This document shows positions 1 to 5,425 of a stretch of 7,468 bases of DNA, one piece after another (the stretch's first letter is position 1; each line of letters starts with the position of its first letter). The notes beneath the pieces are model-generated. The model had not been told where the DNA came from. It worked only from the letters and a program-made list of their open reading frames with translations, and did not search any database. The DNA is taken from assembly GCA_030043175.1 (NCBI GenBank), contig JASHYD010000741.1, positions 1 to 7,468 of the forward strand. Reading direction: 5' to 3'. This DNA comes from Xanthobacteraceae bacterium. GTDB lineage: Bacteria; Pseudomonadota; Alphaproteobacteria; Rhizobiales; Xanthobacteraceae. Position numbers and translations under genes: made by a program.

Positions 1-612
1 CCGGCCGAGAAAGTGGCACCTCAGAATCCACCCGCAGTTCACAACCAAGCACCAAATGGTCGCCTCGGCGAACCGCAAGATCGCGGCCGCACCGAGACGA
101 CCGGGCAGGCTCCTCACGAGAGTCAACAGGACCGGCAGGGCGAACGCAACTCGCCGCAGGAGCACGGCAAGGCCGAGCAACCTCTAGGATCTGAGCGGAA
201 CGAGCAAAACCGTACGACCGGCCAGGCACCGCGGGAAGATCGGACGAACCGTTCGTCGGAGCAGAACAGGCCAGGACAGGAACAAGAGAGAATTGACCGA
301 CCCCACGAGAACCCCGCGACGACCGGCCAGGGCGCGGCGGGGACGAAGGCCAACATCAATCTCACACCGGAGAAGCGCACCCGAATCCACGAGGTGATCG
401 TCCACGAGCGAAACGCTCCGCGGGTGAGCAAACCGGATTTCAGCGTATCTGTCGGTGCCCGTGTGCCCCGTACCGTGCGGTTCACAGCTCTTCCGCGGAC
501 CATTGTGGAAATCGAACCGGCATGGCGCGGTTTTGAATATTTCATGATCGGAGATCAAATCGTGATCGTGGATCCGAGGTCGATGGAAATCGTGGCGGTC
601 GTCGAGGCGTAA
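1..612 (+). CDS. DUF1236 domain protein, 5'-truncated by the window edge
   Basis: The reading frame is open from base 1 to the TAA at 610-612. The GTG at 13 is only an internal candidate, so the true start, probably with a signal peptide, lies outside the window. The first ~110 codons encode a low-complexity hydrophilic linker rich in Q, R, E, N and G. In it the motif TTGQ(A/G) recurs three times (codons starting near 97, 214 and 319). The last ~80 residues form a compact domain with 'RTRIHEVIVHER', 'VGARVPRTV', 'IVEIEPAWRGFEYF' and a terminal 'IVIVDPRSMEIVAVV', which is the DUF1236 signature. Family members are small, usually exported proteins of Hyphomicrobiales with no known biochemical function, so none is assigned. 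Domain identity is confident; periplasmic location is inferred from the family. Confidence 0.85.
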   Translation, partial: PAEKVAPQNPPAVHNQAPNGRLGEPQDRGRTETTGQAPHESQQDRQGERNSPQEHGKAEQPLGSERNEQNRTTGQAPREDRTNRSSEQNRPGQEQERIDRPHENPATTGQGAAGTKANINLTPEKRTRIHEVIVHERNAPRVSKPDFSVSVGARVPRTVRFTALPRTIVEIEPAWRGFEYFMIGDQIVIVDPRSMEIVAVVEA

Positions 613-623
613 CCGCGACGTTG

Positions 624-642
624 CTTTGCGACGTCAGCAAAG
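624..642 (+). other. Small stem-loop just after the DUF1236 stop
   Basis: CTTTGC (624-629) and GCAAAG (637-642) are perfect complements around a 7-base loop, 12 bases after the stop codon. There is no U-tract. It could help end or protect the 3' end of the transcript together with the stronger stem at 661-688, but a 6-bp stem may be chance. Confidence 0.3.
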
Positions 643-660
643 GCGACGCCCGCAGTGATT

Positions 661-688
661 GCGCGACCCGCGTCCGGTGGCGCGGGTC
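661..688 (+). terminator. Perfect 10-bp GC-rich hairpin downstream of DUF1236 gene
   Basis: GCGACCCGCG (661-670) is exactly reverse-complementary to CGCGGGTCGC (679-688), with an 8-base loop. It starts 48 bases after the DUF1236 stop. The stem is very stable, but no run of T follows on either strand. It is therefore not a canonical intrinsic terminator and may instead be a 3'-end stabilising structure or a Rho-assisted terminator. Confidence 0.45.
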
Positions 689-1258
689 GCACCTTGGTGA
701 CGACTCAATTAGCCTGCCAACCACCAGACGCCGCCTTTTATGTTGCGACGCGTAGGGCGAAAACGAGAGAGGAGCGGATATGGAAGCTCGCTTACGATTG
801 CCGCACTCTTTGTCGCAACCTCGTCCGATGCGGCGCCCACACAACACAGGATCCGAAGAGCCCAGAGGGATCGGTCGCAGGCGAAGGAGCGGCGGGGCCC
901 TTCCCGCCGGGAGACCGCGAGCAGTAGCGTGGCGGTTGTTGAGCGTCGCGGGAGCCTACCCGCGCTCCGGTACGAGGGCGAGCGTGCCGGCGCGCTGCTA
1001 CGCGCGAGGCTGACGATAGCCCTCGTTCGCCTGTGAGTCATATGAGAACCGCATGCTCCAGGACCGCTACGTAGACAATGCACATTTCCTTACACGCGAC
1101 AGGAAGTCGCATAAGAGCTTATCATGATGGTGCCGGCCAGCGTCCGTGATCGTTGATTAAGTAGCTCGCTCTCGAACCTGTGATAGGACGGTCGCGATCG
1201 TTCGCGAATGCGTGAAAGGGGATCCAGGAACCAGAACTTCATCAGTGGACTTCTCTGT
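689..1258. other. Long non-coding or decayed stretch
   Basis: No frame on either strand gives a convincing protein here. Open frames are short, overlap one another and are dominated by R, S, G and P, as expected from GC-rich non-coding DNA. Two points stand out. A good Shine-Dalgarno (767-774) precedes an ATG at 780, yet the resulting 77-codon frame looks random, while the neighbouring frame at 782-838 reads like a signal peptide. Small inverted repeats also occur at 1096-1110 (GCGAC/GTCGC), 1111-1122 (ATAAG/CTTAT) and 1193-1206 (CGCGA/TCGCG). The stretch may be the remains of a gene plus intergenic sequence. Confidence 0.4.
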
Positions 1259-1284
1259 CCGGTAGCCGGTATAGAGAATTACCG
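1259..1284 (+). promoter_or_regulatory. CCGGTA half-site cluster, possible operator
   Basis: CCGGTA occurs twice in direct orientation (1259-1264 and 1266-1271), separated by one base. After an 8-base spacer comes the inverted copy TACCG (1280-1284), giving the dyad CGGTA-N8-TACCG. A -10-like TATAGA lies at 1270-1275, inside the dyad. The cluster ends 6 bases before the Shine-Dalgarno of the small ORF at 1304, the position expected of an operator or an mRNA leader hairpin. No known regulator can be assigned. Confidence 0.3.
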
Positions 1285-1303
1285 TCTATTGGGGAGGTGT
1301 TCC

Positions 1304-1426
1304 ATGTGGATTCAAACTCGAGCAAAGCATTATCGCGACCTGAGTGTTGCCGCCTCGCGACAATTAGCTTCACAACCGAAACTCAAAAAAACCCAGTGTG
1401 AATGGCGGGGCCGCCGCATCCATTAG
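1304..1426 (+). CDS. Small hypothetical protein (40 aa)
   Basis: The ATG at 1304 is preceded by GGGGAGG (1291-1297) with a 6-base gap, one of the strongest Shine-Dalgarno sequences in the window. It opens a 40-codon frame ending with TAG at 1424-1426. The product is basic and hydrophilic, begins MWIQTRAKHYRDL and ends CEWRGRRIH. It has no membrane segment or signal peptide, and I recognise no family. The same frame stays open upstream to a poorer ATG at 1208, but the ribosome site favours 1304. It lies 143 bases before the P450, so it could be a small protein or a leader peptide for that gene. Codon content is unremarkable and chance cannot be excluded. Confidence 0.35.
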   Translation: MWIQTRAKHYRDLSVAASRQLASQPKLKKTQCEWRGRRIH

Positions 1427-1569
1427 GACGTTAGAGCTGCGAATTAACGAACGGCATCTACCGCGGCTGCGCGCATCTTGCGGCCGCTATTGCCGCGCGC
1501 GATTGGGAGCCTAAAGAGCCCGGAAATCGCCTCGCATTCAATCCTGTTATAGAGCGCGGATATTGGTCA

Positions 1570-2967
1570 ATGACGTCAGCATATGCTCCGACTGTTGGTT
1601 CATACCGCCCGCCCGCACCGGTCCCATGCCCTCAGCCGCTAGGACTCGTTCCGCTCGTTCGCACGCTGATGCGCAACCCGGTCGAGTGCTGGGCTGAGGA
1701 ACATTTCCGGAAGGCTTGCGTGACGGTCAGGTTGCCCATGTTGAATGCTGTGCTGGTCCACGAGCCGAAAGCCATTCGCCGGGTGCTGCTCGAAAACGCC
1801 GCGAACTATATGAAGGATTCGTTGCAGCGCCGCGTGCTGTCGGCAGGCCTCAATGACGGCCTGCTCAGCGCCGAGGGATCCCAATGGCAAATGCAACGCC
1901 GCAGTCTCGCCCCGATGTTCACCCCCAAGACAGTCCTTGGTTTCCTCCCCGCCGTCCTCGCGGCGGTTGCTACCCTCTGCGAGCGATGGCATCGCCATCG
2001 CGGCGACCGAGCCCTCGATGTCGCCGCTGAAATGACGCGCCTCACCCTCGACGTCCTGGAGCGCACCATCTTTTCTGATGGCCTAGGTCGCGATGTGGAT
2101 GAAATCCGCCATGCTATGGGGGTCTATTTCAACACCATCGGCCGGATTAGCCCGTTGGATATCCTTGGCGCGCCTGACTTTCTACCGCGAATCGGTCGCC
2201 TGCGTGTGAAGTCCACGCTTCGCTTTTTCGAGTCTGCCATTGACCAAATCATCGCGACGCGACGGCGGCGCCTCGAAGAACGACCGAGTAACGGGCCCGA
2301 AGATATTCTCACGCTCCTTCTCGGAGCGCTCGATCCGGACACCAGCACGCACATGACGGCGGCGGAAGTCCGGTCGAACATCCTGACCTTCATTGCTGCC
2401 GGTCATGAGACAACCGCAAACGCTCTAACCTGGTCGCTGTTTCTCTTGTCCCAATCGCCAGAATGGCGCTCGCGCGTCGAAGCCGAATGCGACAGCGCGA
2501 TAACGGGCCCTATCAACGGCGTGCTCGATCGCCTCGTTGTGACGCGGGCTGTCATCGAGGAGGCTTTGCGACTATATCCGCCAATTGCAGCCATCAGCCG
2601 CGTCGCTATGGATACGGACGAACTCGCGGGTGTGCCTATCCGGCGCGGCTCTCTGATCGTGATCGCGCCTTACGTGCTGCATCGGCATCGACTCCTGTGG
2701 AATTGCTCCGAACACTTCGACCCTGCCCGATTTCTCGGGAACGAGCGCAAGGAGATGGATCGCTTCGCATATATCCCGTTTGGGGCCGGTCCTCGGACCT
2801 GCATCGGCGCGACGTTCGCCATGCAGGAAGCAACGTTGGTGCTTGCAACCATCATACATCATTTCCGGCTTGAACTTGCCTCCGGACATGCTGTGTGGCC
2901 CGTCCTTCGCGTAACGTTGCGGCCGACAGGCGGCCTTCCGATGGTTGCGAAGCCGCGCAGATCGTAG
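1570..2967 (+). CDS. Cytochrome P450 monooxygenase
   Basis: A complete 465-residue haem-thiolate monooxygenase, which uses O2 and two electrons to oxidise a hydrophobic substrate in the cytoplasm or at the membrane face. The landmarks are in order: a proline-rich N-terminus (YRPPAPVP); the C-helix 'WQMQRRSLAPMF', whose W and R usually contact haem propionates; the I-helix oxygen-activation motif A277-G-H-E-T-T282; the K-helix E331-A-L-R334; the 'FDPARF' meander region; and the haem loop F404-G-A-G-P-R-T-C411-I-G, with C411 as the iron ligand. There is no N-terminal membrane anchor and no fused reductase or ferredoxin. The length and haem-loop sequence resemble the CYP4/CYP102-like bacterial group more than short ferredoxin-dependent P450s. 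The ATG at 1570 has no clear Shine-Dalgarno; the frame is open upstream to 1432 but lacks any start codon there. The substrate cannot be predicted, and no redox partner is encoded nearby. Confidence 0.95.
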   Translation: MTSAYAPTVGSYRPPAPVPCPQPLGLVPLVRTLMRNPVECWAEEHFRKACVTVRLPMLNAVLVHEPKAIRRVLLENAANYMKDSLQRRVLSAGLNDGLLSAEGSQWQMQRRSLAPMFTPKTVLGFLPAVLAAVATLCERWHRHRGDRALDVAAEMTRLTLDVLERTIFSDGLGRDVDEIRHAMGVYFNTIGRISPLDILGAPDFLPRIGRLRVKSTLRFFESAIDQIIATRRRRLEERPSNGPEDILTLLLGALDPDTSTHMTAAEVRSNILTFIAAGHETTANALTWSLFLLSQSPEWRSRVEAECDSAITGPINGVLDRLVVTRAVIEEALRLYPPIAAISRVAMDTDELAGVPIRRGSLIVIAPYVLHRHRLLWNCSEHFDPARFLGNERKEMDRFAYIPFGAGPRTCIGATFAMQEATLVLATIIHHFRLELASGHAVWPVLRVTLRPTGGLPMVAKPRRS

Positions 2968-3121
2968 CCGATCGGACGTGACATGATCCCCTTATTTTGC
3001 CAACCAAAGCAAATCCGATTTGGCTGCACCCTGCGTCTTGCCATTGCGAGCTTGGGTGATGATTGCACTGACCGCTCACCGTCGGCGGCAGTCGGCCAAC
3101 ACGGAAGCTATCGAGATGTAA

Positions 3122-3271
3122 GACTGCCGTCCACAGTGGAGCACCACGGGCGAATTTAACCTGGAGCTGCCATATCGCACCCCGCCCCGCTCCATCGCCG
3201 TCGGCCCGCACGGCGGGCGTGGGCAAGATGTGTCGCCGAGCGACTTGTGGTTCAAGCAATTTGGTAGCACC
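3122..3271 (+). pseudogene. Relic of a virginiamycin-B-lyase-like propeller blade, in frame with the GNAT gene
   Basis: After a TAA at 3119-3121 the GNAT frame is open for 50 codons before its likely start. This stretch reads like protein. 'TTGEFNLELP' is followed by 'PPRSIAVGPHGG' and then 'SDLWFKQFGST'. Streptogramin/virginiamycin B lyase (Vgb) and related propellers repeat the pattern TGEh..hPLP..., P.gIavGPDG, and LWFTE.G about once per blade, and the order and spacing here match one blade with a short insertion before LWF. A blade cannot fold alone, and no other blade is visible upstream, so this looks like a gene fragment left by deletion or recombination. Identification is from memory of the motif. 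Confidence 0.45.
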
Positions 3272-3748
3272 ATGCTGAACATGGAGATCAGAGATGCTGT
3301 GGCGGAGGATGCGCCAGCTGCCTGCCAAGTGATACGGCGTTCAATAACGGAGCTATGCGTTGCGGATCATGGGAATGATCCGACGATTTTGATGCGATGG
3401 CTCGGCAACAAGACGCCCGAAATCACCGCCTCGTGGATAGCCCGGGCCGGCAATTCTCTGCTCGTTGCGGTCGAACACGACGCGATCCTCGCGGTAGGTT
3501 CCGTCACCGACGCTGGGGAGATAACCTTGAACTACGTCTCACCAGATGCAAGATTTCGCGGTGTAAGTCGGGCGTTACTGGGCGCGCTTGAAGCAAGGGC
3601 GATCGAGCGGGGAAATGCGAGATGCACGCTCACCAGCACTCAGACGGCGCGTCGCTTTTACAAGTCCAACGGTTATGTTGAAGAGAGAACATTGGCCGGC
3701 AAATTCGGCACCGCCGGGAGTTACCTGATGTCGAAGCCTGTACGCTGA
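3272..3748 (+). CDS. GNAT family N-acetyltransferase
   Basis: The GNAT fold transfers acetyl from acetyl-CoA to an amine; the acceptor here is unknown. The protein starts MLNMEIRDAVAEDAPAA, the usual beta1-alpha1 opening (a short strand, then 'AxxxDAxAA'). The central strand 'ITLNYVSPDARFRG' leads into motif A, 'RFRGVSRALLGALEARA', the acetyl-CoA pyrophosphate loop, here with S where G or A is usual (R-x-x-G-x-S). Motif B follows as 'ARRFYKSNGYVEE'. Starting at the ATG at 3272 gives 158 residues; the ATG at 3281 would give 155, and a GTG at 3230 would add 14 residues of the upstream relic. None has a good Shine-Dalgarno, so the start is uncertain. A terminator-like hairpin overlaps the stop. 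Confidence 0.85.
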   Translation: MLNMEIRDAVAEDAPAACQVIRRSITELCVADHGNDPTILMRWLGNKTPEITASWIARAGNSLLVAVEHDAILAVGSVTDAGEITLNYVSPDARFRGVSRALLGALEARAIERGNARCTLTSTQTARRFYKSNGYVEERTLAGKFGTAGSYLMSKPVR

Positions 3749-3768
3749 AAAGATCGCAGATCTTTTTT
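3748..3768 (+). terminator. Intrinsic-terminator-like hairpin at the GNAT stop
   Basis: AAAAGATC (3748-3755) and GATCTTTT (3759-3766) form an 8-bp perfect stem with a GCA loop, followed by two further T. The arm begins with the last base of the TGA stop (3746-3748). The stem is A/T-rich, so weaker than a typical one, but its placement and the six consecutive T fit a terminator for the GNAT transcript. The A-rich left arm would act as a U-tract for leftward transcription too, so it may work in both directions. Confidence 0.55.
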
Positions 3769-4045
3769 CACCACTTAATCGGTTCTCATTGGGGCGCCAT
3801 CCTTCGGTTGCCGCAAGCAGCTGGGCCGCCGGCCAAGAGCGGTGCGACGGGCGAAATGATGAGCGACGACCCTCCAAGCCGCTAAGCGGCTCCGGAGGGA
3901 GTTTCTGTCCTTGCAGCCCAGGCCGGCTCGCAACCTGAGGGTCTCAATCCGTCAACCAGCATCGAAAAGGGCTGCGGCTTGATCTCGTGTTGCTCGGGTG
4001 ACGATCATGCGGTGTGCCAGCCGTAAGCCACGCCGCGCAGACAAG
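3769..4045. other. Convergent intergenic region
   Basis: This lies between the end of the GNAT gene (+) and the end of the esterase gene (-). No convincing gene is seen on either strand. The only clear structure is the nested hairpin at 3870-3899. Confidence 0.5.
3870..3899. terminator. Strong nested hairpin between convergent genes
   Basis: The outer stem CCCTCC (3870-3875) pairs with GGAGGG (3894-3899). Within it AGCCGC (3877-3882) pairs with GCGGCT (3886-3891) around a TAA loop, leaving only a 1-by-2 internal bulge. This gives 12 G/C-dominated base pairs in 30 bases. It sits 147 bases past the esterase stop and 122 past the GNAT stop, which suits a shared transcription end. On the plus side AGTTTCTG follows, only a weak U-tract; on the minus side there is none. 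It could also be one copy of a dispersed palindromic element. Confidence 0.45.
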
Positions 4046-5191
4046 TTACCGCGTCGATGACAGCGCCTTGTCGAGCCAGCCGTAGATCACCGCAGCGATC
4101 TCCTTGTTGTTCTTCTCCTGCATCATCACGTGGCTGTTGCCATGGATGCCGAGCTCGGCAAGCCTGATCCAGTTCGGCTTGAGACCAGCCTGCTGCAGAT
4201 ACTTAACGGTGCAATGGTCGTACGGTGCGTGATACGAGGCTTCCGATGTCATGACCATGATTGGCATCTTCTGCAGGTTGGGAAGCGCATGCGCCGGCTC
4301 CGCCTGCTTCCAGCAGGTCACCAGTTCAGGCCCATCGGCTTTGTCCTCGCGCACGAAAGATAGCTCGGATGCATCCTTGATGGCGGGCGCATAGGTCAGT
4401 GGCACTGCGGTGATTCCATATGGGAGAGCCACCGGCCCATCCTTGAACCAATCCGGCGTGCCGAGGAGCTCGATGCTGTGCACCGGCGGCCCGTTGGGCT
4501 CGATCCCCACGATGGCCTTCACCAAATCGGGCCGCGCATCGGCGACCGGCCAAGCGAAAGCGCCGGCTTGCGAATGCACCAACAGGATCGAAGGGCCGAT
4601 CTTGTCGAGGAGTGCCACGAGCGCATCGCGGTTGAGGAACTGCTGCTTGGTGAAATCCTTAATCTCCGGCACGTAGCTGCCGACCATCTGCATGGTCACC
4701 GGATCATCCGGCAGGCCGGTCCCGGGCCACTGGGTGTGCAGGTGCGCCTGCGGCCAGAGCTTGAACTTCTCCTGCTGCAGATAGCGCCGCTCCCCGCTTT
4801 CGCCGTCCGCCAGCGTCTGCGGCCCGTAGACCTGCGTTACGTAGCCGGAACGCCCGCGTCCCGGCTGGTCCACCACGTAGACGGCGTAGCCACGCCGCGC
4901 GAAATACTGCGCCCAGCTTTCTCGCCCATCCGGGGTACCGGTGTAGGTGGTGCCGGTCCGCGTTCCGCCATGCACCATGATGATCGGATACGGATGCGTC
5001 TGGTTCGTCGGGATGCGTGTCTCCACGTACATCTGCCCGACCACATAGCTGTGGCCGTTCACCGTCGTGGTATGGCCGCCGACATAGAAGAAGCCGTCCC
5101 GCGCGAGGGCAAGCGGCGGATCATCATCGGCCCGTGCGGCCGGGATGATCACGGCCCAGGCAAGCATCACTGCGAGAAGTTTGCGATTCAT
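4046..5191 (-). CDS. Secreted alpha/beta hydrolase, esterase-713 type
   Basis: A complete 381-residue serine hydrolase, likely periplasmic. Residues 1-21 are a signal peptide: MNRK, a hydrophobic core, then 'AARA' with probable cleavage after A21. The oxyanion-hole motif is 'IIMVHGG' (H74-G-G). 'GYAVYVVDQPGRGRSG' (101-116) is the typical strand-turn before the first catalytic helix. The nucleophile elbow is 'LLVHSQAG' with S207, a degenerate GxSxG. E231 in 'VGIEPNGP' lies 24 residues later, and H354 in 'GIHGNSHVMMQEKNN' completes a Ser-Glu-His triad. Esterase 713 of Alcaligenes, as I recall it, uses Ser206, Glu230 and His298, the same Ser-Glu spacing. The natural ester substrate is unknown. 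The start is supported by GGAGG 9 bases upstream. The gene follows the amidase after a 234-base gap on the same strand. Confidence 0.88.
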   Translation of the reverse strand: MNRKLLAVMLAWAVIIPAARADDDPPLALARDGFFYVGGHTTTVNGHSYVVGQMYVETRIPTNQTHPYPIIMVHGGTRTGTTYTGTPDGRESWAQYFARRGYAVYVVDQPGRGRSGYVTQVYGPQTLADGESGERRYLQQEKFKLWPQAHLHTQWPGTGLPDDPVTMQMVGSYVPEIKDFTKQQFLNRDALVALLDKIGPSILLVHSQAGAFAWPVADARPDLVKAIVGIEPNGPPVHSIELLGTPDWFKDGPVALPYGITAVPLTYAPAIKDASELSFVREDKADGPELVTCWKQAEPAHALPNLQKMPIMVMTSEASYHAPYDHCTVKYLQQAGLKPNWIRLAELGIHGNSHVMMQEKNNKEIAAVIYGWLDKALSSTR

Positions 5192-5194
5192 GCT

Positions 5195-5205
5195 GGAGGA
5201 CCTCC
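5195..5205 (-). promoter_or_regulatory. Self-complementary Shine-Dalgarno of the esterase gene
   Basis: Read on the minus strand, the ribosome site is GGAGG-T-CCTCC, so an anti-Shine-Dalgarno directly follows the Shine-Dalgarno and precedes the ATG. A small hairpin (GGAG/CTCC with loop GTC) could mask the site. This would lower or condition translation; whether it forms in the longer leader is not known. Confidence 0.35.
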
Positions 5206-5425
5206 CGTAGCTGCGCTGCGAGTGACTTTGGTATCACCGACCGCATCTGTCTTCATCTAGGTTGTTGCCCCCGGAGGACCCTTTGACCTCACCGGCAGCA
5301 ACGGGTCGAGGCGCCGTGGTTTTCGACATGCCAAACAATATACTTTCGTCAAGGCGAAGGACGGCGAGTCGAAAACAGGCGGATTTTGCATCGCCGCTTG
5401 GTACACATGCATTCCGTACGTCTGA

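Noticed and set aside
655..1083. Several overlapping open frames on both strands
   Set aside because: Composition is dominated by R, S, G and P with no recognisable domain, and the frames contradict each other; only the start site at 780 and the adjacent signal-like string were kept, as a finding.
1100..1569. nod box, tts box or sigma-54 promoter upstream of the small ORF and P450
   Set aside because: I looked for the nod-box core, the tts-box pattern and TGGCAC-N5-TTGC and found no acceptable match.
2960..2973. GATCG-TAGC-CGATC hairpin at the P450 stop codon
   Set aside because: The stem is only 5 bp with no adjacent U-tract, too weak to call a terminator.
2852..3328. A 158-codon minus-strand open frame across the P450 end and GNAT start
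   Set aside because: It overlaps two recognisable plus-strand coding segments, has no family motif, and lacks a convincing ribosome site.
4478..5260. A 260-codon plus-strand open frame antisense to the esterase
   Set aside because: It is a by-product of GC-rich codon use opposite a well-supported gene; its translation shows no domain, while the minus strand has a full catalytic triad and signal peptide.
5207..5425. TTGACG on the minus strand as the -35 box of an esterase promoter
   Set aside because: No acceptable -10 hexamer lies at 16-18 bases from it, so a promoter cannot be placed.
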